Source: Methylohalobius sp964654415 (GTDB lineage: Bacteria > Pseudomonadota > Gammaproteobacteria > Methylococcales > Methylothermaceae). From it: DNA of 64,000 bases. Below the pieces are notes generated by a model. It made no database searches. It had not been told where the DNA came from and was given only the letters and a program-made list of their open reading frames with translations. The stretch lies in NCBI GenBank assembly GCA_964654415.1, contig CAZZIP010000001.1, forward strand, positions 62,001 to 126,000. Direction: 5' to 3'. Positions 10,407-17,982 of the stretch are shown one piece after another (within the stretch, counting starts at the first letter, position 1; each line of letters begins with the position of its first letter). Made by a program: the position numbers and the translations under genes.

Positions 10407-11746
10407 TGGGTTTCCTCCTTGAGGGGTGTGACGTAGAGGGTTAGGCCATCCAGTTTTAACACCTTGAGCTTTTCTCCTCGGTGTACCGGCTTATCGCTGA
10501 TTGCTCGCCAGCGCTCACTGCGCAGCCAAACCCAGCCTTCGCGCTCGAAATCCTCGAGCGCCACCGCGGGCTGGTGGAGGAGTTCCTCTACCCCCGTGGT
10601 GGCCGGTTTCTGTCTGGCTCTCACAACCATTCCCACCCCGAAGATGAACAGCAGGGCGGAAGCGATGGCAAATCCTAAGATCAGCTCTAGGTGGATGGTA
10701 AAACCAGGGATGTCGGTACCGGTGAGCATAATGGAGCCTAAAGTGAAAGCCACAATACCGCCTATCCCTAAGATGCCGAAGCTCGGGACGAAAGCCTCGG
10801 CTATCATGAGGACGACACCGAGCAGAATCAGCCCAAGCCCCGCGTAATTGATGGGCAAAACCTGAAAGGCAAACAGCGCCAAAAGCAGGCAGATGGAACC
10901 CAAAACGCCCGGGACGATTGCTCCAGGGTTGGAGAATTCAAACAGCAGGCCGTAGATCCCAAGGAGCATTAAGATGTAGGCGATATTCGGATCGGTCAGA
11001 ACCGAGAGCAGTCGATTGCGCCAGTCTGGTTTGAACGCTTCCAAAACCAGACCGGAAGTCGCCAAGGTGATTTGGCGACCCTGGATAGTCAACTTGCGCC
11101 CGTTCAGCTTGTGCAAAAGATCGCCGACGTCGGAGGCAACCAGGTCGATGACGTTTTGCTTGACCGCCTCTTCGGCGGTCAAGGTGGCGGCTTCGCGCAC
11201 CGCCTTTTCCGCCCACTCGGCGTTGCGACCGCGCATATTGGCCAGCCCTTTGATGTAGGCCACTGCGTCGTTGACCATCTTGTGCTCCATCGCGTCGGCG
11301 GAAGGCGGGGCGCCCTCTTTCCGGCCAGGTTTTTTTTCCTGCTCAGGCGGTGGGGGAGCGCCGGGGCCGGTCAGTCTGACTGGGGTGGCCGCGCCGATGC
11401 TGGTGGCCGGTGCCATGGCGGCGATATGACTGGCATAGACGATATAGGTGCCGGCGCTGGCAGCGCGCGCCCCACTGGGAGCGACGAAGGCGACTACCGG
11501 CACCGGCGAGGCGATGATCTTCTTGATGATCTCGCGCATCGAGGCGTCCAGTCCGCCGGGGGTGTCGATGCGCAGGATGATCAATTGAGTCTGGGCAGCG
11601 ACGGCTTGCTCAAAGCCGCGCTTGACATAATCGGCAGCAGCCGGACCGATCGGACCTTCCAGGTCGAGCTGGACGGCTTTGTCCTGCGCTTTGGCTGTGG
11701 CGCCTATCAGCCAAAAGAGCGCCAACATCAGCCAGGGTTTTCTCAT
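10403..11746 (-). CDS. nfeD: NfeD-type membrane-bound serine protease
   Basis: Long-form NfeD: a ClpP-class serine protease fused to membrane segments and an OB-fold. The 447-residue protein has a signal peptide ending ATAKA, the protease domain (residues 25-240) with LIILRIDTPGGLDASMREII and the nucleophile segment PSGARAASAGTYI, and a Pro/Glu/Lys-rich insert before the region carrying MVNDAVAYIKGLA. About five membrane segments (250-390) and the C-terminal NfeD OB domain (WVWLRSERWRAIS) follow. It lies between the DUF6494 gene (4-base overlap) and slipin (4-base overlap). It is expected to process the slipin partner at the inner membrane. Confidence 0.93.
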   Translation of the reverse strand: MRKPWLMLALFWLIGATAKAQDKAVQLDLEGPIGPAAADYVKRGFEQAVAAQTQLIILRIDTPGGLDASMREIIKKIIASPVPVVAFVAPSGARAASAGTYIVYASHIAAMAPATSIGAATPVRLTGPGAPPPPEQEKKPGRKEGAPPSADAMEHKMVNDAVAYIKGLANMRGRNAEWAEKAVREAATLTAEEAVKQNVIDLVASDVGDLLHKLNGRKLTIQGRQITLATSGLVLEAFKPDWRNRLLSVLTDPNIAYILMLLGIYGLLFEFSNPGAIVPGVLGSICLLLALFAFQVLPINYAGLGLILLGVVLMIAEAFVPSFGILGIGGIVAFTLGSIMLTGTDIPGFTIHLELILGFAIASALLFIFGVGMVVRARQKPATTGVEELLHQPAVALEDFEREGWVWLRSERWRAISDKPVHRGEKLKVLKLDGLTLYVTPLKEETQ

Positions 11747-11949
11747 TCCAGGGCGATCTGGTCGTCGATCTCGTGGACTAAGCCCAATTCCGGAAGCTCC
11801 AGCCGAGCTTTGACGGCCAAGGTTTCCGTGCCTTTGAGCCGGTTTTCCTCCAGCGCCTTGAAGATGGCGTACTCGATCTTCTGCTGCGAGGTGACGCCGA
11901 ATTTCTTCAGGAACTTACGCATGTCCATGTTGAGTTTTTCTTCATTCAT
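11743..11949 (-). CDS. DUF6494 family small protein
   Basis: A 68-residue soluble protein, MNEEKLNMDMRKFLKKFGVT followed by a Gln/Lys/Glu helix and a short beta-rich C-terminus (LPELGLVHEIDDQIALE). The pattern matches what I recall of DUF6494, a family of unknown function found in proteobacteria. A longer in-frame start at 12030 would run deep into the ferritin-like gene and is rejected; the chosen ATG overlaps that gene's stop by 8 bases. It also overlaps nfeD by 4 bases, so it sits in a tightly packed run ferritin-like/DUF6494/nfeD/slipin/dtd. Confidence 0.7.
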   Translation of the reverse strand: MNEEKLNMDMRKFLKKFGVTSQQKIEYAIFKALEENRLKGTETLAVKARLELPELGLVHEIDDQIALE

Positions 11950-12406
11950 GGCTGTCTCCGTAAGTTTTGATATCTCCGGGTTTACGCAACATTTTATCCA
12001 CCTCGCCCTGATGCAGTTCTTCGCTGGCAATCAGGCGGCGGGCGTATTCTTCGAGCAGAATCGATTTGCCTTCCACCAAGGCAAACAATTCCCGATAGAC
12101 CTTCAACGTCTCGCGCTCGTGCTCGAGCGACTCACGCAGGATATCGCCGATGTCGTGCTTGTAAGTCTCGAGCAAAGGCCCTATCCCCAAGGAAGGATGG
12201 CCGCCCAGATGGGTGACGAGCTCGCCGGCTTCGCGGGCGTGGGCTAAGGATTCCTCCGCTTGCTTTCGCATCCAAGAGACGATGGGAATGCGGTTATAGC
12301 CGAAGACCATCAGGGAATAATGGGTGTAACGGACTACCCCAGCCAGTTCCAGTTCCAGAATCCGGTTGAGGAGTTCAATGGTCTTGTTTTGGTCCAGCGT
12401 ATTCAT
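11942..12406 (-). CDS. Bacterioferritin-like ferritin-fold protein
   Basis: A 154-residue four-helix-bundle protein of the ferritin/bacterioferritin superfamily. Metal-ligand candidates occur in family positions: ELELAGVVRYTHYS in helix 1, EESLAHAREAGE in helix 2 (E..H), LEHERETLKVYRELF in helix 3 (E..E) and ASEELHQGEVDKML in helix 4 (E..H). It could store iron or act as a di-iron oxidase or stress protein. The helix 1 segment contains a bulky Val-Val-Arg-Tyr-Thr-His stretch unlike E. coli Bfr, so I do not assign bfr. GAGGCTCTC upstream of the ATG gives an AGGAGGC ribosome site on the coding strand. First gene of the run leading to nfeD. Confidence 0.8.
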   Translation of the reverse strand: MNTLDQNKTIELLNRILELELAGVVRYTHYSLMVFGYNRIPIVSWMRKQAEESLAHAREAGELVTHLGGHPSLGIGPLLETYKHDIGDILRESLEHERETLKVYRELFALVEGKSILLEEYARRLIASEELHQGEVDKMLRKPGDIKTYGDSHE

Positions 12407-12556
12407 GAGAGCCTCCTTTTCAGATGGGTGGCAGCTGTCATGATAATCCTGTCGCAGGTTTTTGCCACAATTTTCGAGTAGCAGTGAATCCGCAGGCCAA
12501 ACAAAAAGGTCCGGCTAGCACAAGATTTGGCCGATTTTCTGCGGAGCGCGTTGGGC

Positions 12557-14110
12557 CTATATGCTCGCGGTTGAGGAATACTGCCGTTCCTCCAGCAGCA
12601 GGTTGATTAGCTTCAACGTCGCCAACACCGAGGCAAACACCTGGTTGACGTGGACCCCGCGGGTGGTGCGGGGGTGGCCGTTTGCTTCCCAGGTGATGAT
12701 GCACTCGGTCAAGGCCGAGGTGTGGCCGCCCTTGGGGATGTGGACTTCGTAGTCCACAAGTTCCGGCAACTTAATGTGGTAGTGGCTTAAAACTTGCCCA
12801 ATGGCGTCGATGAAGGCGTCAAAGCCGCCGTTGCCAGACCCGGATGCGGTATGGAGTTGGCCGTCGATCTCTACCCGCAGGCTGGCGGTGGAAGGAAGGT
12901 CTAACCCTGAGGTGATGGCGCAGCCCAAAAGCCGGATGTGCTGATAGCCCTCGCTTTCCAAGACGTCGGCGATGATGAAGGGCAGGTCGTCGGTAGTGAC
13001 GATCTGTTTTTCATCGCCCAACTCCACGATCCTAGCCAGCACTTTGCGCTGCTGTTCTTCGGTGAGCTCGATGCCTAAGCGTTCTAAGTTTTTGCGCAGC
13101 GAAGCCTTGCCGCTCATTTTGCCTAGGGCATAGCTTCGCACCCGGCCGAAGCGCTCCGGATTCAAGGGGCTGTGATACAGCCCACCCTTATGATCACCGT
13201 CGGCGTGGATGCCAGCGGTCTGGGTGAACACGTCAGCGCCGACGATGGGGGCGTTGGCCGAAACGCGTTTGCCCGAGAAGCGCTCGACCATGTCGCTGAT
13301 GCGTACCAGTTGGGACTCGTCTACGCTAAGCGCTGCGCCCAGCTTGTCCCGAAGCACGACCGCCACTTCCGCGAGCGAGGCGTTGCCGGCCCGTTCTCCC
13401 AAGCAGTTGACGGTGCAGTGGACGCCTTTGGCACCAGCGCGGACGGCATAGAGGCAATTGGCGGTGCCTAAGCCATAGTCGTTGTGGGGGTGAAAGTCGA
13501 AGTGGAGGCTGGGATAGCGCGCGCACATGTCACAGATGGCGGTAGCCACTTCTTCCGGCGCCATCACCCCCAAAGTGTCGGGGAGCATAAAGCGGCGGAT
13601 GCCCAGTTCGCACAGCCGATCCATGAAGGCAAAGACGTAGTCTGGGCTGTCGCGATAGCCGTTGGACCAGTCTTCGAGATAGACATTAACTATCAGGCCG
13701 CGGGAGAAGGCGTAGTCTAAAGTATGCTGGATGTCGACGAGGTGTTCCTCTAAAGTCTTGCCGAGCTGGAGCCGGCAGTGGCGCTCGCTGCCTTTGGTAA
13801 GCAGGTTGACTACCCTGCCGCCGGCCTCGCAGATCCAATCTACGCTTTTGGTATGATCGACGAACCCCAGGACTTCGACTTGCTCGATCAGTCCTTCCGC
13901 CGCTGCCCAGGCGCAGATCTTGGCTACTGCTTCCTTCTCTTTAGCCGATACCCGGGCCGAGGCGACTTCGATCCGGTTCACGCGCACGCGCTCTAGCAGT
14001 GCCTTGGCTAGGTGGAACTTCTCTTCCGGCGAGAACGACACTCCTTGGGTCTGCTCGCCGTCGCGGAGCGTCGTGTCCATGATTTCTACCCGGAGTAGTG
14101 CGGTTTCCAT
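12557..14110 (-). CDS. cimA: (R)-citramalate synthase, Leptospira-type (IPMS family)
   Basis: Condenses pyruvate and acetyl-CoA to (R)-citramalate, the threonine-independent entry to isoleucine. The 517-residue protein has the DRE-TIM barrel signature DTTLRDGEQTQGVSFS (residues 12-27), DFHPHNDYGLGTANCL with the metal histidines, CTVNCLGERAGNASL, and FTQTAGIHADGDHKGGLY; a LeuA regulatory domain (about 400-500) with SGSGNGGFDAF ends the protein. ILGF/VLGFVDHTKSVDWI, LTKGS and VYLEDWSNGYRDSPDYV closely follow the Leptospira CimA pattern as I recall it, rather than LeuA. A 2-isopropylmalate synthase cannot be fully ruled out without a search. The SDR gene lies 3 bases upstream. Confidence 0.82.
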   Translation of the reverse strand: METALLRVEIMDTTLRDGEQTQGVSFSPEEKFHLAKALLERVRVNRIEVASARVSAKEKEAVAKICAWAAAEGLIEQVEVLGFVDHTKSVDWICEAGGRVVNLLTKGSERHCRLQLGKTLEEHLVDIQHTLDYAFSRGLIVNVYLEDWSNGYRDSPDYVFAFMDRLCELGIRRFMLPDTLGVMAPEEVATAICDMCARYPSLHFDFHPHNDYGLGTANCLYAVRAGAKGVHCTVNCLGERAGNASLAEVAVVLRDKLGAALSVDESQLVRISDMVERFSGKRVSANAPIVGADVFTQTAGIHADGDHKGGLYHSPLNPERFGRVRSYALGKMSGKASLRKNLERLGIELTEEQQRKVLARIVELGDEKQIVTTDDLPFIIADVLESEGYQHIRLLGCAITSGLDLPSTASLRVEIDGQLHTASGSGNGGFDAFIDAIGQVLSHYHIKLPELVDYEVHIPKGGHTSALTECIITWEANGHPRTTRGVHVNQVFASVLATLKLINLLLEERQYSSTASI

Positions 14111-14113
14111 AAG

Positions 14114-14950
14114 CTAGACCTTTCGCAATACCCAGTCGAGCGCGCGCACGGGCAAAATTCTCTTGAGGAAAGCGAATAGATAAGTCGGGACCGTCACGGA
14201 GTAGCGAACCTTGGGGCATGGCTTTTCCAAGGCATAGATCACTTTCTGCAGCACCGCCTCTGGCGGCAAAGTAAATGGCACAACCGGCCCTTCGGTAGCC
14301 AAGCGCTGCTCCATCTTGGTGTAAACTTCCCGGTGCGGGCTGTGTGCGACGTCGATGTTCTGTTTGAACTTCAAGTAGGCGTTCTCGCGAAACTTAGTCA
14401 GGATGGGCCCAGGTTCGATCAGGACCGGATAAATCCGAGTGCCGTAAAGCTCAAGCCGCAAGCTGTCCACCAGCCCTTCTAAGGCGAATTTGCTTGCGAC
14501 ATAGGCGCCGCGATAAGGCAAGGCGATGAAACCCAACACCGAACTATTGAACAGGATCCGGCCGTGGCCTTGGCGGCGCATGATGGGCAGAACGAGGTTA
14601 GTCAGCTCTAGGGTACCGAACAAGTTGGTCTCAAACTGCGCTCTTAGCGCCTTGCGGCTTAGGTCTTCCACCGCCCCCACCTGGCCCCAGGCGCCGTTGT
14701 TGAACAGCGCATCCAAGCTGCCACCGGTCCAGTCCAAAACCTGCGCCACAGCGGCTTTGAGGCTGGCCGAATCGTCCAGATCGAGCTGCACCGCCTCGAA
14801 CCCTTCGGCTTTTAAACGCCTGACGTCTTCAGGCTTGCGCGCCGAGGCGAATACTCGGTAACCGCGCTCTCTGAGTCCCTTGGCGCTGACGTAGCCGATG
14901 CCGCTGGAGCAGCCGGTGATGAGGATAGTGTTGACTGGGCGCTTGAGCAT
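14114..14950 (-). CDS. Short-chain dehydrogenase/reductase (SDR)
   Basis: NAD(P)-dependent oxidoreductase of 278 residues; substrate unknown. The cofactor motif is ILITGCSSGIG near the N-terminus, LDALFNNGAWG is the NNAG-like motif, and the catalytic Ser/Tyr/Lys are in LFNSSVLGF and YRGAYVASKFALEG. The C-terminal PTYLFAFLKRILPVRALDWV resembles SDRs acting on lipophilic substrates. The ATG at 14950 is chosen because it follows the dcd stop by 2 bases and gives MLKRPVNTILITG; the start at 14977 would lie inside dcd. Part of the mrp-dcd-SDR-cimA run. Confidence 0.85.
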   Translation of the reverse strand: MLKRPVNTILITGCSSGIGYVSAKGLRERGYRVFASARKPEDVRRLKAEGFEAVQLDLDDSASLKAAVAQVLDWTGGSLDALFNNGAWGQVGAVEDLSRKALRAQFETNLFGTLELTNLVLPIMRRQGHGRILFNSSVLGFIALPYRGAYVASKFALEGLVDSLRLELYGTRIYPVLIEPGPILTKFRENAYLKFKQNIDVAHSPHREVYTKMEQRLATEGPVVPFTLPPEAVLQKVIYALEKPCPKVRYSVTVPTYLFAFLKRILPVRALDWVLRKV

Positions 14951-14954
14951 CGTC

Positions 14955-15521
14955 TTAAGCCTTGGGTAAGGTGACACCGGTCTGACCCTGGTATTTGCCG
15001 CCGCGGTCGCGGTAGGAGACCTCGCATTCTTCGTCCGATTCCAGGAAAATCATTTGGGCGACCCCCTCATAAGCGTAAATTTTCGCCGGCAGCGGAGTAG
15101 TATTGGAAAATTCCAAAGTGACGTGCCCTTCCCATTCCGGCTCCAGCGGCGTGACGTTCACGATGATGCCACAGCGCGAATAGGTGCTTTTGCCAAGGCA
15201 AATGACTAAGACGCTTCTCGGAATCCGGAAATACTCCACCGTCCGCGCCAGGGCAAAAGAGTTAGGGGGGATGATGCACACATCGGATTTTAGATCGACG
15301 AAGCTTTTGGGGTCGAAGTTTTTGGGGTCGACGATGGTCGAGTTGATGTTGGTGAAGATCTTAAACTCGTCGGCGCAGCGCACATCGTACCCATAGCTGG
15401 AAGTGCCATAAGAGATCGCCCGTTTGTCCCCTATGGCTGAGATAAGCCCAGGTTCAAACGGCTCGATCATGCGGTGCTTTTCCGCCATGTAGCGGATCCA
15501 ACGGTCTGGTTTGATCGCCAT
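14955..15521 (-). CDS. dcd: dCTP deaminase
   Basis: Deaminates dCTP to dUTP, the main source of dUMP for thymidylate synthesis in gammaproteobacteria. The 188-residue length matches the E. coli-type enzyme. Motifs include SYGTSSYGYDVRCADEFKIF, IIPPNSFALARTVEYFRIPR and CGIIVNVTPLEPEWEGHVTL with the catalytic Glu in the EWEG motif, then EVSYRDRGGKYQGQTGVTLP. The start overlaps the stop of mrp by one base (15521). Confidence 0.96.
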   Translation of the reverse strand: MAIKPDRWIRYMAEKHRMIEPFEPGLISAIGDKRAISYGTSSYGYDVRCADEFKIFTNINSTIVDPKNFDPKSFVDLKSDVCIIPPNSFALARTVEYFRIPRSVLVICLGKSTYSRCGIIVNVTPLEPEWEGHVTLEFSNTTPLPAKIYAYEGVAQMIFLESDEECEVSYRDRGGKYQGQTGVTLPKA

Positions 15522-16615
15522 TAACTCTTCTCCACTACGATTTTAGGAAATTTTCCAGCGCTGTCTTTAGGCCGCAAGGCCAGTTGTGCTGCCATCTTGC
15601 GCGCGATGGCGCGGTAGCTTTGGGCAAGTTGGCTGTCTGGATCGGTTGCTACTATGGGCTGACCTGAATCGGCGTGTTGGCGGATACGGGTATCCAAAGG
15701 TAGACAGCCTAAAAGCGGTACGTTGTACTTTTGCGCGAGCCGCTTACCGCCGCCTTGGCCAAAGATCGCCTCCTCATGGCCACAGTTTGGGCAAAGATAA
15801 ACGCTCATGTTTTCGATGATCCCGAGCACCGGTACCTTGACTTTTTCGAACATTTTAAGGCCCTTGGCGGCATCGAGCAGGGCAATCGGTTGGGGCGTGG
15901 TGACGATCACCGCGCCAGCGACCGGGGTCTGCTGCACCAAAGTCAAATGGATGTCGCCGGTGCCAGGAGGCATGTCCACGATCAAATAATCCAAATCCTG
16001 CCAGCGGGTTTGGTGGAGTAACTGCTGCAGGGCAGAGGTGGCCATCGGACCGCGCCAGATCATAGGGGTATCCTCCTCCACCAGGAAGCCGATCGACATG
16101 AGCTGAAGTCCGAAAGATTCCATCGGCTCGATGGTTTTGCCGTCGGGGGTCTTAGGTTGCCCGCTCACCCCCAACATGCGCGGGATGCTGGGGCCGTAAA
16201 TGTCGGCGTCCAGAATACCGACGCGCGCGCCTTCTTGGGCCAAAGCCAGGGCTAAGTTGACGGCGACGGTGGATTTTCCCACCCCCCCTTTGCCGGAGGC
16301 GACGGCGATGACGTTTTTAACTCCGGGGAGAGGCGCCTGACCTGACTGGACGCGGTGCGGGACGATGCGCCAGCTGATTTGGACAGCAACCTCCGTCACC
16401 CCAGGCAAAGCGCCTAGGTGTTCTTGCAGGGCAGAGGTTATAGCTATAATTTGGCTTTTGGCAGGAAAGCCCAGCTCTATGGTCAGGCTTACTCGTCCTT
16501 GGTCTACGCCTACAGCGCGTACCGCTCCGGCAGAGTACAGGTCGCACCCCAAATGGGGTTCGATGTAGCCGCGCAGGGCAGCTTCGATGAGATTGGTGAG
16601 TACAGAATCGTTCAT
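15521..16615 (-). CDS. apbC: Mrp/ApbC iron-sulfur carrier ATPase
   Basis: P-loop ATPase that carries and transfers Fe-S clusters. The 364-residue protein has an N-terminal MIP18/DUF59 domain (residues 1-90), the deviant Walker A motif SGKGGVGKSTVAVNL, DADIYGPSIPRMLG, the Walker B-like DYLIVDMPPGTGDIHLTL, and the cluster-binding CPNC in VYLCPNCGHEEAIFG. All match Mrp/ApbC/NBP35. It leads the minus-strand mrp-dcd-SDR-cimA run and is divergent from the ion-channel gene 39 bases away. SufT at 47.2 kb is a second DUF59 protein of Fe-S assembly in this window. Confidence 0.94.
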   Translation of the reverse strand: MNDSVLTNLIEAALRGYIEPHLGCDLYSAGAVRAVGVDQGRVSLTIELGFPAKSQIIAITSALQEHLGALPGVTEVAVQISWRIVPHRVQSGQAPLPGVKNVIAVASGKGGVGKSTVAVNLALALAQEGARVGILDADIYGPSIPRMLGVSGQPKTPDGKTIEPMESFGLQLMSIGFLVEEDTPMIWRGPMATSALQQLLHQTRWQDLDYLIVDMPPGTGDIHLTLVQQTPVAGAVIVTTPQPIALLDAAKGLKMFEKVKVPVLGIIENMSVYLCPNCGHEEAIFGQGGGKRLAQKYNVPLLGCLPLDTRIRQHADSGQPIVATDPDSQLAQSYRAIARKMAAQLALRPKDSAGKFPKIVVEKS

Positions 16616-16654
16616 GCTTTCGTATTTTACCTTAGCCTTTGTCTGGACTCATCC

Positions 16655-17590
16655 ATGAGTGCACGCCGCTCGATCTTTCGCTTGCTCGATCATCACCATC
16701 CAAATCCGGCCAGCTGGGTAGTCGAATGGGCGATTCTAGGATTGATTCTGCTTAACGTCTTTGCGGTTATCTTGGAATCTGTGCCGGCGTATCGGGATGC
16801 TTGGACGAGGGAGTTTGTCTGGTTTGAGCAAATTTCCATCGGTTTGTTCACGCTCGAGTACTTCTTGCGCCTTTGGGTGTGCGTCGAAGATGCGCGCTAC
16901 CGGCATCCGCTTTGGGGACGCCTGCGCTATGCGCTCACCCCGATGGCGCTTATCGATTTGCTGGCGTTTTTGCCTTTTTATCTTTTTTGGCAGACGAGCG
17001 GCGGGGGCAATGCCCGGGTTCTTCGTGTGCTGCGGTTGGTGCGCCTGCTCAAGCTGGGGCGCTATTTTACTTCGCTAGAGCTGCTTGCGTTCGTCGTGCG
17101 CCGCGAGTTTTCAACGCTCGTGGCGGCAATCCTGATGCTCGTGATCTTGATCGTACTGGCTGCCAGCGGGATATATCTGGTCGAAGGCGAAGTCCAGCCA
17201 AAGGCTTTTGGCAGTATTCCACAGGCGATGTGGTGGGCAGCGGTGACGCTGACTACCGTGGGCTATGGCGATGTGGTTCCGGTGACCAGCTGGGGCAAGG
17301 TGTTTGGGGTTTTCATCACAATCACTGGATTAGGGATGGTAGCCTTGCCAGCGGCGATTTTGACCTCCCGTTACACCAGTGAACTCCAGGAGCGACGCGA
17401 GCGCTACCGCTTAAAATTGCAAGAGGCGCTGCTCGACGGGCGGCTTGCGGAAGAAGAACGCCACGCTCTGCATCGCTTAAGCCGCGAGTACGGCTTAGAC
17501 CCTGAGGAAGTGCGGATGGAGCTGGAAAACGAGCGTCTTAGGCGACGCTTAAGGTATCCGAGGAGCTGTCCTCACTGTGGCCGCCCTTGA
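16655..17590 (+). CDS. Voltage-gated potassium-type ion channel
   Basis: Six-transmembrane cation channel of 311 residues. S1-S3 are hydrophobic (WVVEWAILGLILLNVFAVIL, ISIGLFTLEYFLRLWV). S4 is an Arg ladder, RVLRVLRLVRLLKLGRY. The pore helix is followed by the potassium selectivity filter TTVGYGD (filter TVGYGD at 201-206). After S6 comes a charged helical tail with Glu/Arg repeats ending CPHCGRP, a lone CxxC that may bind metal. The ATG at 16655 is chosen because the upstream in-frame region overlaps mrp on the other strand and has no channel sequence. It may set membrane potential or potassium flux; the trigger is unknown. Confidence 0.9.
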   Translation: MSARRSIFRLLDHHHPNPASWVVEWAILGLILLNVFAVILESVPAYRDAWTREFVWFEQISIGLFTLEYFLRLWVCVEDARYRHPLWGRLRYALTPMALIDLLAFLPFYLFWQTSGGGNARVLRVLRLVRLLKLGRYFTSLELLAFVVRREFSTLVAAILMLVILIVLAASGIYLVEGEVQPKAFGSIPQAMWWAAVTLTTVGYGDVVPVTSWGKVFGVFITITGLGMVALPAAILTSRYTSELQERRERYRLKLQEALLDGRLAEEERHALHRLSREYGLDPEEVRMELENERLRRRLRYPRSCPHCGRP

Positions 17591-17637
17591 GCGGGGAAGG
17601 GGAATGATCAGCATCTTCGGTTTTGGGAGCCCTCTTT

Positions 17638-17655
17638 CAAGGGCTGCCGTTGACT
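17638..17655. terminator. Hairpin between convergent genes
   Basis: AGCCCT-CTTTCA-AGGGCT is a perfect 6-bp stem with a 6-base loop between the convergent ion-channel and selW genes. There is no clear T-run on either side, so a terminator role is tentative. Confidence 0.3.
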
Positions 17656-17703
17656 TTGCAACCGTCGCCTTTGGGGCGCGATGAATTGGCTGGCAAGGCG
17701 AGG

Positions 17704-17982
17704 CTAAGGGCGATCGCTGTGGCCGAGTGATTTGGCAGGCGCGATGCGGTCGCGCACGCGCTGTTTGATTTCTTTAGCCTCTGGGAACCTCCCCTCCGCT
17801 TTGTGCGACCAGAGGGTTTCACCGTCGAGGCGGATTTCGAACACGCCGCCCGTGCTGGGTTGCAAGCTCACTTCTCCCAATTCTTCGGCAAAAGTGGTCA
17901 AAAGCTCCTGAGCCAGCCAAGCAGCGCGCAGGAGGAAATTGCAGCGGGCGCAGTATTCGATTTCCAGGCGCGGGGTTTTCAT
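17704..17982 (-). CDS. SelT/SelW/SelH-type redox protein (Rdx family)
   Basis: A 92-residue thioredoxin-fold protein. The N-terminal EIEYCARCNFLLRAAWLAQE carries the CxxC redox pair in the place where animal selenoprotein W has CxxU. GVFEIRLDGETLWSHKAEGRFPEAKEIKQ is the family's second signature (F.V..dg..l.srk..g.fP....l). Function is unknown beyond a likely thiol redox role. It is the last gene of the cutA-dsbD-...-rlmI run and overlaps the rlmI stop by 4 bases. The same run contains the thiol-reductant transporter dsbD. Confidence 0.88.
   Translation of the reverse strand: MKTPRLEIEYCARCNFLLRAAWLAQELLTTFAEELGEVSLQPSTGGVFEIRLDGETLWSHKAEGRFPEAKEIKQRVRDRIAPAKSLGHSDRP

Noticed and set aside
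11072..12247. Plus-strand 391-residue frame
   Set aside because: It is antisense to nfeD, the DUF6494 gene and the ferritin-like gene, all of which have clear family motifs; it has no recognisable domain or ribosome site.
17591..17703. Functional intrinsic terminator
   Set aside because: The hairpin at 17638-17655 has no T-run, so it is kept only as a low-confidence feature.
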